Shown here in pieces: positions 42,539 to 51,459 of a stretch of 64,000 nt of DNA (position 1 is its first letter; every line of letters begins with the position of its first letter). The translations under genes were made by a program, and so were the position numbers. The notes beneath the pieces are model-generated. The model was not told the origin of the DNA and ran no database searches. It saw only the letters and a program-made list of their open reading frames with translations. The DNA comes from Halomonas sp. 54_146 (GTDB taxonomy: Bacteria > Pseudomonadota > Gammaproteobacteria > Pseudomonadales > Halomonadaceae): NCBI RefSeq assembly GCF_001507855.1, contig NZ_LGEN01000002.1, forward strand, positions 1 to 64,000, read 5' to 3'.

Positions 42539-42921
42539 AAGCTCGCCCCTGACAGCACCCAGCCCAGCGTTACCATAGCTAAGCCCAGCAGCAGTGTGGC
42601 GCAAGTGTTCATGCAGGCGAGCGCCGGCTTGCCGCTTTGCCACAGCTCAAGGGTTTGTAAGCTGAAAGAAGACACCGTGGTGTAGCCGCCCAGCAGGCCG
42701 ACTACCGTGAACAGCCATAACGATGACGGCGCGCTGGGCAACCCCAATGCGCCTAACAGCCAGCCCGCTATAAAAGCGCCGCTGGCATTCACCGCAAGCG
42801 TTCCCCAGGGAAAGGCCTTACCGAGATAGTGAGCGAGCAGATTTGAAACCGCGAACCGCCCCATGCCACCGAGTGCACCGCCAAGCGCTACTAGCACTAT
42901 ATTTGTTAAGCCATACCCCAT
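42535..42921 (-). CDS. crcB: Fluoride channel CrcB, first copy
   Basis: A 128-residue CrcB protein, with GGMGRFAVSNLL, FPWGTLAVNASGAFIAGW and GLLGGYTTVSSFSLQTLEL (here TTVS instead of TTFS). ATG 42921 with GGGGAAAA upstream was chosen over a GTG six codons earlier. It is cotranslated with the second crcB through an ATGA overlap. I looked for the fluoride riboswitch in the upstream region and saw no match to its conserved sequence. Confidence 0.9.
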   Translation of the reverse strand: MGYGLTNIVLVALGGALGGMGRFAVSNLLAHYLGKAFPWGTLAVNASGAFIAGWLLGALGLPSAPSSLWLFTVVGLLGGYTTVSSFSLQTLELWQSGKPALACMNTCATLLLGLAMVTLGWVLSGASL

Positions 42922-43055
42922 GCTTTTCCCCGTTGGCACCCGCTAAATAGCGAATTTGCTAAACAGCTCATTCGCTAAGATAGCTCGTTCAGTTTGGCCA
43001 ACGATTGTAGGGTAAATGGAGTGGCAGATGAATCACTCGGCGGTGAGTTAGCCGC

Positions 43056-44765
43056 TTACGCTTCGACGCCCGCTTCTTTCTGCTGATGCTGCTGCGTTGC
43101 CCGGCCTGGGTTAGCGCCTGGGTTAAGCGTTGCGTTAATCCCAGACAGCAGTGCCTTAAGCGAGGCGCTGACGGTGTCGCTGTCTTCGGCCACCGCACAC
43201 AGCCGCTGGCCATCGATATTGAGCTGCACAAACGCAATCGCATTGGCCTCGCTGCTGGCACCGAGCGAGTGTTCGCTGTAATCGAGAATCCCAATACTGC
43301 TGCCCGAGTGACGCTGCCAGGCATCGGTAAACGCCGACATAGCGCCATTGCCTTTACCCGATAGAGATAGCCGTTTGTCGCCCTGTTGCAGCGTTACTTC
43401 AATGCCTTCCTGCTGCCCTTTGGAGAGCCGGTAGTCCACCAGCGTTAGCGGGGCTTCTTGGGTGAAGTTGTCGAACATTAGCTGACGAATCGTGGCGCTG
43501 GAAAGCTCGCTGGCGCGCCGCTCGCTCTCTTGCTGCACGTAAGGGGCCAAGGCCAGCATCATCCAACGTGGCAGGTTAATGCCGTAATCACGCTCAAGCA
43601 GAAAGGCCATGCCGCCCTTGCCCGACTGGCTGTTAACGCGAATCACCGCCTGGTAATCGCGGCCAATATCGTGGGGGTCGATGGGCAAATAGGCCACTTG
43701 CCACGGCTCGTCGGGCTGTTGATGCTTGAGCGATTTACGAATTGCATCCTGGTGGCTGCCTGAAAACGCCGTATACACCATTTCGCCTACCCAGGGGTGG
43801 CGCGGGTGGATGGCAATGCCGGTGCACTCGTTAACCACCTGGATAATTTCATCAGGGTTGGAGAGATCCAATTGAGGATCAATGCCCTGGCTGTACAGGT
43901 TCATCGCCAGGGTGACGATATCCATATTGCCGGTGCGCTCACCATTGCCCAGCAGAGTGCCTTCTACGCGCTCGGCACCGGCCAGCAGGGCGAGTTCAGC
44001 AGAGGCCACCGCGCCACCGCGGTCGTTGTGGGTATGCACTGAGATAATCACGCTGTCGCGGCGGCTAATGTGCTGGCAGAAGTACTCAATCTGGTCGGCG
44101 TGATGGTGCGGCCCGGCGACTTCCACCGTGGTGGGCAGGTTGAGAATGCACTTGTTATCAGGCGTTGGCTGCCATACATCCATGACCGCTTCGCAGATCT
44201 CCAGGGAGAAATCAATTTCCGTGCTGGAAAAGCTTTCCGGTGAGTATTGGAAACGCCATTCAGCCTCTGGGTGGCGGTCAGCATAGGTTTTGACCCAGGT
44301 CGCGCCCTGCACGGCAATATCAATAATGCCGGCGCGATCCATCTCGAACACCCGCTCGCGCTGAATGGTGGAGGTGGAGTTATAAAGGTGAATAATGGCG
44401 CGCTTGACGCCCGCAAGCGCGGCAAAGGTCTTCTCGATCAAGTGTTCACGGCATTGCACCAATACCGCAATAGTGACGTCATCGGGAATTTGGTTCTCTT
44501 CGATCAGCCAGCGCACGAAGTCGTAATCGGGCTGGCTGGCCGAAGGGAAACCCACCATGATTTCTTTAATGCCTACACTAACGATCTGGTGCCAGAAGCG
44601 CTGCTTCTGCTCAACGGTCATCGGCTCAAGTAGCGCCTGGTTGCCGTCGCGTAGGTCTTCACTCACCCAGGTGGGGGCGCGATCTAAATCACGGTCCGGC
44701 CACTGGCGATTAAAGGCGGGCACACGGGGCGCGGGGCGATATTTGCGATGATCGAAAGCAGGCAT
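43056..44765 (-). CDS. leuA: 2-isopropylmalate synthase (LeuA, long type)
   Basis: A 569-residue enzyme of the fungal-type LeuA class. It condenses acetyl-CoA and 2-oxoisovalerate, the first step of leucine synthesis. The TIM-barrel domain begins with VSEDLRDGNQALLEPM (about 35-50); metal-binding HTHNDRGG is near 244; the C-terminal LeuA dimer/regulatory domain covers about 425-550 and should bind leucine for feedback inhibition. Start ATG 44765 gives MPAFDHRKYRPAP. The Gln/Gly/Ala-rich last 30 residues look disordered. Divergent from an Lrp-type regulator 194 bp away. Confidence 0.92.
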   Translation of the reverse strand: MPAFDHRKYRPAPRVPAFNRQWPDRDLDRAPTWVSEDLRDGNQALLEPMTVEQKQRFWHQIVSVGIKEIMVGFPSASQPDYDFVRWLIEENQIPDDVTIAVLVQCREHLIEKTFAALAGVKRAIIHLYNSTSTIQRERVFEMDRAGIIDIAVQGATWVKTYADRHPEAEWRFQYSPESFSSTEIDFSLEICEAVMDVWQPTPDNKCILNLPTTVEVAGPHHHADQIEYFCQHISRRDSVIISVHTHNDRGGAVASAELALLAGAERVEGTLLGNGERTGNMDIVTLAMNLYSQGIDPQLDLSNPDEIIQVVNECTGIAIHPRHPWVGEMVYTAFSGSHQDAIRKSLKHQQPDEPWQVAYLPIDPHDIGRDYQAVIRVNSQSGKGGMAFLLERDYGINLPRWMMLALAPYVQQESERRASELSSATIRQLMFDNFTQEAPLTLVDYRLSKGQQEGIEVTLQQGDKRLSLSGKGNGAMSAFTDAWQRHSGSSIGILDYSEHSLGASSEANAIAFVQLNIDGQRLCAVAEDSDTVSASLKALLSGINATLNPGANPGRATQQHQQKEAGVEA

Positions 44766-44959
44766 GGTGGATGTCCTAAACGTAACAAGGTGGTTGGGTC
44801 GGCGGCTTGTGGCGGCCGTAATCATTGGTTCGCTGCTTTTGGCAACTCGTCTAGTGTAAAGGGGTTGCCGCGATAGTTTGTTGCGAAAATAGGGCTAGTA
44901 AGACGATAATTAGCAGAATATGTCTTTTAATCTATATAAATTGGCAGGGGCTGCTTTCT

Positions 44960-45445
44960 ATGTCGGTATCGCCGCTGGTGTTGGATCGTTTTGACCGTCA
45001 TATCTTAGATATTGTGCAGCAGGAAGGGCGCATCAGTAATCAGGAGTTGGCCGACCGCATCGGGCTTTCGCCTTCGCCCTGTTTGCGCCGCGTGCGAGCC
45101 TTGGAGGAACACGGTTTAATACTGGGCTACCGCGCTGCGGTAGATGCCCGCCAGTTGGGCTATCAGCTAATGGCGCTGCTGCATATTTCCATGGACCAGC
45201 ACACGCCGGAGCGTTTCGATAATTTTGAGCGCCATATTCGTGAGATACCCAACGTGATCGAGTGCCTGATCATTACCGGCCAGGCGGCTGATTTTCAGCT
45301 CAAAATTCTGGTGCGTGATATGGATGACTACCAGCACTTGCTGCTGCACGTGATTAACCGTATTGAGGGCGTCACGGGGGCGCACACCAGCTTTGTGCTG
45401 CGGCGGGTGTTTGAGCATCGCCCGGTGCCCACTGATCGGGCTTGA
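44960..45445 (+). CDS. Lrp/AsnC family regulator
   Basis: A 161-residue protein: winged HTH at about 8-62 (ISNQELADRIGLSPSPCLRRVRALEEHG) and a RAM ligand-binding domain at about 72-150. It is similar in plan to DoeX but a different paralogue. Divergent from leuA, so it may sense leucine or another branched amino acid and act on leuA; that is inference from layout. The ATG at 44960 has GGCAGGGG about 10 bp upstream. It may also control the RidA gene 135 bp downstream. Confidence 0.85.
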   Translation: MSVSPLVLDRFDRHILDIVQQEGRISNQELADRIGLSPSPCLRRVRALEEHGLILGYRAAVDARQLGYQLMALLHISMDQHTPERFDNFERHIREIPNVIECLIITGQAADFQLKILVRDMDDYQHLLLHVINRIEGVTGAHTSFVLRRVFEHRPVPTDRA

Positions 45446-45580
45446 GAGTGTTAACTAGCTTTAAAAAGTAGTTTTAAAAAGCGTTAGCGCATCTGGCGTG
45501 GTCAAGTGGGCAGTAGGCGGTTTAGACTGCCTGGACTGTTTTTTCAACCGACTAATTTATCAACCTGCTAGGAGTGCACC

Positions 45581-45940
45581 ATGACTATTCAGCGCCACGA
45601 TACCAAAGCCCGCATGAGCCGTGCGGTTATCCATCAGGGGGTGGCCTATTTATGCGGCCAAGTGGCTGGCCCCGAGGCTCGCAATGGCGATATTAAGGCG
45701 CAAACGGAAAGCATGTTGGCGCGAGTGGATGCGCTGTTAAAAGAGATTGGCTCTAGCCGCGAGCAGCTGCTGAGCGCGACGATTTACCTTAAAGAAGGCA
45801 GTGACGTGACCGCCATGAACGAGGTGTGGGATGCCTGGGTGCCGGAAGGTTATGCCCCGGCACGCGCCTGCGTGTGCGCACCGATGCCATCTGATGAGCT
45901 CAAAGTGGAAATTACCGTGACAGCAGCGGTGAGTAGCTAA
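45581..45940 (+). CDS. RidA/YjgF family protein
   Basis: A 119-residue RidA-superfamily protein. The characteristic strand-helix pattern is seen in [41 protein letters not shown], and the C-terminal Arg of [13 protein letters not shown], which would hold the imine or carboxylate. RidA proteins hydrolyse reactive enamines and imines released by PLP enzymes. This one lacks the classic RidA C-terminal motif and belongs to a related subfamily (YjgH/Rid group). CTAGGAG at 45569-45575 sets the start. Located behind the Lrp-type gene, near leuA. Confidence 0.85.
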   Translation: MTIQRHDTKARMSRAVIHQGVAYLCGQVAGPEARNGDIKAQTESMLARVDALLKEIGSSREQLLSATIYLKEGSDVTAMNEVWDAWVPEGYAPARACVCAPMPSDELKVEITVTAAVSS

Positions 45941-45987
45941 TAATTCACTCCATGCGCTTATAAGTGTATTGCTATACTTCTAGATGA

Positions 45988-46080
45988 CGAGGGCAGGTTT
46001 CAACGAGGGCGCTGTAAACCCGTCCGTGGGCGCTACTTTTGCCATCCATGGCAAAAGACCCTCTCTTCAACCTGCCCTCG
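45988..46080. repeat. Structured extragenic repeat element (REP-like, CCATCCATGG type)
   Basis: The outer ends form a perfect 12-bp inverted repeat, CGAGGGCAGGTT (45988-45999) and AACCTGCCCTCG (46069-46080). Inside are CCCGT-CC-GTGGG at about 46018-46030 (with two G-T pairs) and a perfect CTTTTGCCAT-CC-ATGGCAAAAG (46036-46057). GGGCGCT occurs twice as a direct repeat. From memory, elements with CCATCCATGG cores and a GCGCTGTAAACCC block recur between genes in Halomonas and relatives; this is the only copy in the window. It sits between the convergent ridA-like gene and hexR. Confidence 0.7.
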
Positions 46081-46138
46081 CACCTCACTATTGAGCGTTC
46101 ATAGAATTATGACATTTCCAATAGCCATTCAGGATCGT

Positions 46139-47002
46139 TCACTTACCAGGCTTTTCCAGCGGAAAACGGGTGTCTCGCAGGCTGTCTTTGATTTTCTTCA
46201 GGTGCGGTAAGAAATCTTCACCGCGCCTTAACGTGACACCGGTGGCCAGCGCATCAATCAGCGTTAACTGAATCACCCGGGAGGTCATCGGCATGTAGTG
46301 GTCGGTGTCTTCGGGGGTGGCGATTTCCAGGGTGGCGGTACATTCGTTGGCTAAGGGGGAGTTGGGCGCGGTAATGCCGAGCACCACCGCCCCGGCTTCC
46401 CTTGCTACGCGGGCAATATCCACTAGTTCCCGAGTGCGCCCGGTGTAGGAAATAATCACCACCACATCACCGGTGTGGCAGGCGGCCGCGACCATACGCT
46501 GCATCAGCACATCAACGTAGGCCATCACCGGCAGGTTAAAGCGGAAGAACTTATGCAGGGCATCCTGGGCAACGGCACCAGAGGCACCCAAACCGAAAAT
46601 GTGGATCTGCTTGGCCTGGGTGAGGTAGTCCACCATGCGCTCAACGGCCGTTATGTCGATGTCGCGTTGAGCTTCGTCTAGCGCGGCGATAGTAGCGCCA
46701 AAAATCTTGTGGGTGTACTGGGTGGCCGAGTCGCCAGGCTCGACTGCACGGGTAACGTAGGGGGTGCCGCCGGCTAAGCTTTGGGCGAGTTTGATTTTAA
46801 AATCGGGGTAGCCTTTGGCACCAAAATTGCGGCAAAAACGGTTAACCGTTGGCTCGCTGACGCTTGCTGCCTGGGCTAAGCTTGCGATGCTTAGGCTGGT
46901 GGCGAGCGCTGGGTCCTCAAGAATTACATTGGCGACTTTACGCTCCGAGCGGTTGAGGTCTTCCAAGCGTTGGCGTAAGCGGTCAAGTAAGTCATGAGTC
47001 AT
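46139..47002 (-). CDS. hexR: RpiR-family transcriptional regulator HexR
   Basis: A 287-residue regulator: an N-terminal RpiR-type HTH (about 1-77; [32 protein letters not shown]) and a SIS sugar-phosphate domain (about 120-255; [32 protein letters not shown]). Sequence matches Pseudomonas HexR through most of its length; HexR represses zwf/edd/glk-type Entner-Doudoroff genes and is released by KDPG. The start at 47002 overlaps the stop of the upstream EAL-domain gene by one base (TGATG), so it is coupled to a c-di-GMP operon, not to zwf as in pseudomonads. Confidence 0.88.
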   Translation of the reverse strand: MTHDLLDRLRQRLEDLNRSERKVANVILEDPALATSLSIASLAQAASVSEPTVNRFCRNFGAKGYPDFKIKLAQSLAGGTPYVTRAVEPGDSATQYTHKIFGATIAALDEAQRDIDITAVERMVDYLTQAKQIHIFGLGASGAVAQDALHKFFRFNLPVMAYVDVLMQRMVAAACHTGDVVVIISYTGRTRELVDIARVAREAGAVVLGITAPNSPLANECTATLEIATPEDTDHYMPMTSRVIQLTLIDALATGVTLRRGEDFLPHLKKIKDSLRDTRFPLEKPGK

Positions 47003-48768
47003 CAACGCTCTCCGTGATAGGCGAAAGTAGTCGGTGAATAGGGCGGCTTCCATTCACTGCACCAGGTGGCAAAGGCTTCGGCGGGCAGCGGGCGGGCGTA
47101 AAAATAGCCCTGCGCGGCTTCGCAGCCAATCGAGCTTAAATACGCTGCCTGCTCGGCAGTCTCTATGCCTTCTGCCACTACATCGCAGCCTACGCTGTGG
47201 GCAAGCTGGGTAATGGTGTGAGCCAGCTGGCGATCAACCGCACTGGTGACGACATCCATCACAAAGGCGCGGTCGATTTTAAGCGTCGAGAAGGGCAGCG
47301 TTTTAATGTACGCCAGTGACGATTGCCCCGTACCAAAATCGTCAATCGCTACGGCAATATTCATCTCGGCCAATTGAGTAAGCTGCTGGCGGGCGTGATT
47401 CATATCGCTCATCAGCCCTGATTCAGTCACTTCCAAGGTTAGAAAGCGTGCGGGAATGCGTTGCTCAGCCAAACGGGCTAACAGCTGTTGGGCAAAGTCC
47501 TTGCGCATTAGCTGGCGCGTGGCCACATTAACGGCGATATGAAAATCATCATTGAGCAGCCCCTGTGCCCGCCAGGCGCTGATATGGCGCATGGCCTCAT
47601 CAAGCACCCAATCGCCTATGGAAAGAATATCGCCGCTGGCTTCTGCCAGGGGAATAAATTCACCCGGGGAGATATGGCCAAACTCTGGGTGCTTCCAGCG
47701 TAGCAGGGCTTCTGCGCCAAGAATTTTGTGGTCAGCAAGCGCAAGCTTGGGCTGGAAAGCAAGGGTCATTTCGCCCCGCTGGGTAGCGCCGCGTATGGCT
47801 TGCTGCAGGCGGAGCCGGTGGCGCTGCTTTTCTTCAAGCGCTGGGGTGTAGTGCTGAATGGGGGGTGTCTCGTGGGGTGGCAGCGCCAGCGCCGCCATAT
47901 GCACGAGCCGCTCCGTGTCGAAGAACCCTTCTGAGCAGCTAATGCCAATCCGTGCGCTAACGGGAAGCAACAGCGCGTCTAGCGTTTGGTCTTGCTCAAA
48001 ACAGGCCAGTAAGCGCTCGGCTAACGCCAGCAGTTTGGAGGGCTCTGCTGTTGGCGTAATCACCAGTAGTTCGCTGCCGCCCCATAAGCCGAGCAGGCTT
48101 TCGGCGCTGAGCGGTTGACGAAGCCGCTGGCTAATTAAGCGAAGCAGTTGGTCGGCGGTTTGGTAGCCGTGTAAGCGCACTACATCATCGAGTTTATCAA
48201 TGGCAATAAACAGCAGCCCCGTGCCGGAAGCCTTCAGGGCGGCGCTGTGCAGTACCTGGTTTAATCCGCGCCGGTTGGGGAGTTGCGTTATGGGGTCGGT
48301 GCGCGACTGCAGGTCGAGCTCTTGGGTGCGTTTGGCCACCATGCGCTCTAAGGTGTCGGCCTGCTGGTCACGCACTTGGAAGCGGTGCTCGATGTTTAAG
48401 GTATTGCGGATACGCTGCAGCACTTCATCTTGTTTAAACGGTTTGGTGATGAAGTCTCGCACGCCCATGGCTAAGGCGCGTTGGCGGGTGGCATCGTCAA
48501 TTTGCGCGGTGAGCACAATAATGGGTGGCGTCTGTTCTTTAAAGTGGGTGCTTAACTGCTCAATCACCGCATAGCCGTCTAAATGCGGCATACGGATATC
48601 AAGCAGCAGTAAATCCGGCAACTGCTGCTGGCAGTGGGGAAGCACTTCCCGCGGGTCATCAATACCGTGAATATTTTCGAAGCCGTACTCGTCGAGCAGG
48701 TCAAACATGAGTTCGATATTAACCGTGTTGTCGTCGACCACGAGCAGGTGTTTTTGGGTAAGGCTCAT
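47002..48768 (-). CDS. Response regulator with degenerate GGDEF and EAL domains
   Basis: A 588-residue protein: receiver domain at about 5-125 (phosphoacceptor Asp57 in LLLLDIRMP, Lys109 in TKPF), coiled linker, GGDEF domain at about 155-285 whose active motif is changed to GGSEL (230-234), and EAL domain at about 320-575 with EALLR (353-357) and [15 protein letters not shown] intact. It should be a phosphorylation-controlled c-di-GMP phosphodiesterase with no cyclase activity. The start overlaps the stop of the hybrid kinase gene by four bases (ATGA), so that kinase is its likely partner. Confidence 0.88.
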   Translation of the reverse strand: MSLTQKHLLVVDDNTVNIELMFDLLDEYGFENIHGIDDPREVLPHCQQQLPDLLLLDIRMPHLDGYAVIEQLSTHFKEQTPPIIVLTAQIDDATRQRALAMGVRDFITKPFKQDEVLQRIRNTLNIEHRFQVRDQQADTLERMVAKRTQELDLQSRTDPITQLPNRRGLNQVLHSAALKASGTGLLFIAIDKLDDVVRLHGYQTADQLLRLISQRLRQPLSAESLLGLWGGSELLVITPTAEPSKLLALAERLLACFEQDQTLDALLLPVSARIGISCSEGFFDTERLVHMAALALPPHETPPIQHYTPALEEKQRHRLRLQQAIRGATQRGEMTLAFQPKLALADHKILGAEALLRWKHPEFGHISPGEFIPLAEASGDILSIGDWVLDEAMRHISAWRAQGLLNDDFHIAVNVATRQLMRKDFAQQLLARLAEQRIPARFLTLEVTESGLMSDMNHARQQLTQLAEMNIAVAIDDFGTGQSSLAYIKTLPFSTLKIDRAFVMDVVTSAVDRQLAHTITQLAHSVGCDVVAEGIETAEQAAYLSSIGCEAAQGYFYARPLPAEAFATWCSEWKPPYSPTTFAYHGER

Positions 48769-51377
48769 GGTGCCCTCCCGGAAGCAGTATGAATAAATTG
48801 GGTAACGGTGGCCTGAAGTTTATCAATCTCAAGCGGTTTAGTGAGGTAGGCGTCAAAGCCTGCTTCTAAGCCGCGTTTGATGTCGCTGGGCATGGCATTG
48901 GCCGAGAGTGCCACTACCGGTAGCGCGTGTAGCTGGGGGTCGCGGCGCATGGTGTCTAGCGCTTGATAGCCGTTCATGCCCGGCAGGTGGATGTCCATTA
49001 ACACCAGGGCAGGCGCGCAGTGGCGCATGAGTTCCAGGCCGATTTCTGCGTTAGGCGCGATTTCCAGCACTATCTCATCCATCTCTTCGATAACGTCTTG
49101 CATTAACCGCTGGTTGGCGGGGTTATCTTCAATGTAGAGCAGCGTAAAGGTGGTGGCGGGGGGCGTGTAAACAGCGTTGGGCGTTAGGCGCTCGTCTGTG
49201 GAGATTTCTGCGTTAGCGGTAGGCAACGTAAACCAGAAGGTGGCACCTTGGCCAAGCTGGCTCTCAACGCCAATGTCGCCGCTCATGCGCTCTACCAACT
49301 CGCGGGTAATCGCCAGGCCAATACCAGAGCCTTCAATGGTGCCGCCTTCTGCATCCAGCCGGTTGAAGGGTTCAAACAATTCATGCTGACGTTCAGGCGC
49401 AATGCCAGGGCCGGTGTCGGTCACCATGATGCGCACTTTATCGCCCATGTGCGCCACGGTAATGTCGACCGAACCATGGGGGCAGTTGTACTTAATCGCA
49501 TTGGAAAGCAGGTTTAAAAGGATTTGCTTAGTGCGCGTGTAGTCGGCGTTTACCCGCCATTGGTCATTGAGCGACACGCAGCGAAAGCGGATGCCGGCGG
49601 CCTCGGCGCTGGCTTCCAGGGTGGAGCAAGCATCGTTAAATACGTTAGCCAGAATAATCGGTTCGATGGAAAGCGTCATATGCCCCGCTTCTATCTTCGC
49701 CAGATCAAGCACTTCATTAATGAGGCTGAGCAGATGCTGGCCGCTTTTCTCTATTTGACTCACTTGGCGCTGCTGCTTTTCGCTCAGTGGGTCGCGGCGT
49801 CCTTTAGCCAACAGCTGTGAAAAGCCAATGATAGCGTTGAGCGGGGTGCGCAGTTCGTGGCTCATTGATGACAGAAATTCACTTTTTGCCCGGCTGGCGG
49901 TTTCCGCCTGGTCGCGGGCGGCGGCTAAGTCGTGCATGACCTGCTCGCGCTCAGCCATTTGGCTATACAAGTTGATCAGCAGTGAACAGGTGGCGGTAAA
50001 CGGCTGTAGCCAGTCCAGCAGGGTTTGATTTAAGGGCTGCTTGCTGTTGGCAATCGCGTACATGCCAATCAGCCGTTCGCCGCTGTAGATAGGCACGCCT
50101 AAATAGTTGTGAAGTACCGGGTGCCCAGGAGGAAAGCCGCCGCGCTTAGTGTGGTTATAAACATCGTTAGTCATGATCACTTCACCAAAGGCAAACACGC
50201 GACCCAGCAGTGAATGGGGGTTGGTGAGCGTCATATCACCGCTGCGCAGCTGCTCCATCAGGTGGCGCGACTCTTCACTCCAGGAGAGGTCGGTAATCGC
50301 GTGGATTTTAAGCGCGTTAGTGGTGCTGGTAGGTATGACTTCGCCAATCAGGGCGTAATCGCTATCGGTGAGTGCGCGCAGGGCCTCCATTAAAAATAAC
50401 CACAGCCGCTTGCCGGACATCAGCGCCTGGTAGTCGGTAATGCCCTGGTGAAGCACTTTGAGCAGGTTTTGCTCTTTATGTATTCGGCGGTTGGCGTCGT
50501 AAACATCGGTTAAATCCGTTAGAACGCCTAAAAACTCCACCACGTTATCGTGATCATCGTGAATGGCATTCACCGCCAGGTGAACAGGGATATAGCGCCC
50601 ATCTTTGTGCAAGGCTTCAACTTCGCGCCCGCGCCCAATCACGGTGGGTGTGCCCCCGGCGATATACCGGGAGATAAACGCATCGTGCTGCGTGCTAATG
50701 TTGGGTGGGGTAAGAATGGCGACGTTTTTACCCATCAGCTCGTGCTCTTCGTAGCCGAGCAGGTTCAGCGCGAAGGGGTTAATGCCGATAATATGGCCGG
50801 TGTGATTAATACGCACTTTAGCGGTCGCGCTTTTGGTAAACAGCGCTTCAAAGCGGCGAGCGGTGCGGCTTAGCTCCACCTGTAGCTTATGTTGGCGAAG
50901 CAGTTCTTCTACCTGCCCGGCTAAACTGCCCAGCAGGCTTAAATCACGCTCGCTAAAGCGGCGCGGCGTGCGGTCAATTAGGCACAGGGTGCCAACCGCC
51001 AGGCCGTTCAGCGGGCGAAGGGGATACCCCGCGTAAAAGCGGATATTGGGCGGGTGATTGGTTAGCGGGTTTTCTCTAAAGCGCTCGTCTTCATGGGTGT
51101 CTTCAATAACCAGCGGTGCATCATGGGCAATCGCGTGGGCGCAGAAAGAGACTTCTCGGCTGGTTTCACACGCTTCAAGGCCTGGGTGGGATTTAAACCA
51201 CTGGCGTTCTTTATCCACTAGCGTGACCGCGGCAATTTGTACCTCAAACAGCTCACGTGCCAGCTGCGTCATGCGCTCAAAGGCCGTTTCTACCGGTGTA
51301 TCAAGCACTTGTAACGCATACAAAGCCGCCAGGCGCTCTGTTTCATTGTGGGGAGTATCTGGGGCTTGCATGGTCAT
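48765..51377 (-). CDS. GAF-PAS-GAF hybrid sensor histidine kinase
   Basis: An 870-residue cytoplasmic hybrid kinase with no membrane segment. A GAF domain covers about 20-160 (VSFCAHAIAHDAPLVIEDT), PAS about 172-295, a second GAF about 305-470, HisKA with His507 in SSMSHELRTPLN, HATPase about 620-730 with GSGIGLAITRELVERM, and a C-terminal receiver about 750-865 with Asp near 795 (LVLMDIHLPGMNG). It probably senses a small diffusible or internal signal through the GAF/PAS domains and passes phosphate to its own receiver and to the EAL-domain regulator coupled downstream. First gene of the operon that ends in hexR. Confidence 0.88.
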   Translation of the reverse strand: MTMQAPDTPHNETERLAALYALQVLDTPVETAFERMTQLARELFEVQIAAVTLVDKERQWFKSHPGLEACETSREVSFCAHAIAHDAPLVIEDTHEDERFRENPLTNHPPNIRFYAGYPLRPLNGLAVGTLCLIDRTPRRFSERDLSLLGSLAGQVEELLRQHKLQVELSRTARRFEALFTKSATAKVRINHTGHIIGINPFALNLLGYEEHELMGKNVAILTPPNISTQHDAFISRYIAGGTPTVIGRGREVEALHKDGRYIPVHLAVNAIHDDHDNVVEFLGVLTDLTDVYDANRRIHKEQNLLKVLHQGITDYQALMSGKRLWLFLMEALRALTDSDYALIGEVIPTSTTNALKIHAITDLSWSEESRHLMEQLRSGDMTLTNPHSLLGRVFAFGEVIMTNDVYNHTKRGGFPPGHPVLHNYLGVPIYSGERLIGMYAIANSKQPLNQTLLDWLQPFTATCSLLINLYSQMAEREQVMHDLAAARDQAETASRAKSEFLSSMSHELRTPLNAIIGFSQLLAKGRRDPLSEKQQRQVSQIEKSGQHLLSLINEVLDLAKIEAGHMTLSIEPIILANVFNDACSTLEASAEAAGIRFRCVSLNDQWRVNADYTRTKQILLNLLSNAIKYNCPHGSVDITVAHMGDKVRIMVTDTGPGIAPERQHELFEPFNRLDAEGGTIEGSGIGLAITRELVERMSGDIGVESQLGQGATFWFTLPTANAEISTDERLTPNAVYTPPATTFTLLYIEDNPANQRLMQDVIEEMDEIVLEIAPNAEIGLELMRHCAPALVLMDIHLPGMNGYQALDTMRRDPQLHALPVVALSANAMPSDIKRGLEAGFDAYLTKPLEIDKLQATVTQFIHTASGRAP

Positions 51378-51459
51378 TCCAACGCAGAGAATTAATAAAA
51401 CATACCATAATGACGCGATAGCAATGGATAATTAACTATCGGTAATGGGTGAATCAAGG

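Noticed and set aside
42922-43055. Fluoride riboswitch upstream of crcB
   Set aside because: I looked on the coding strand and found no match to the conserved fluoride aptamer core.
47002-48768. Diguanylate cyclase
   Set aside because: The GGDEF site is changed to GGSEL, so synthesis is unlikely; only the EAL domain looks active.
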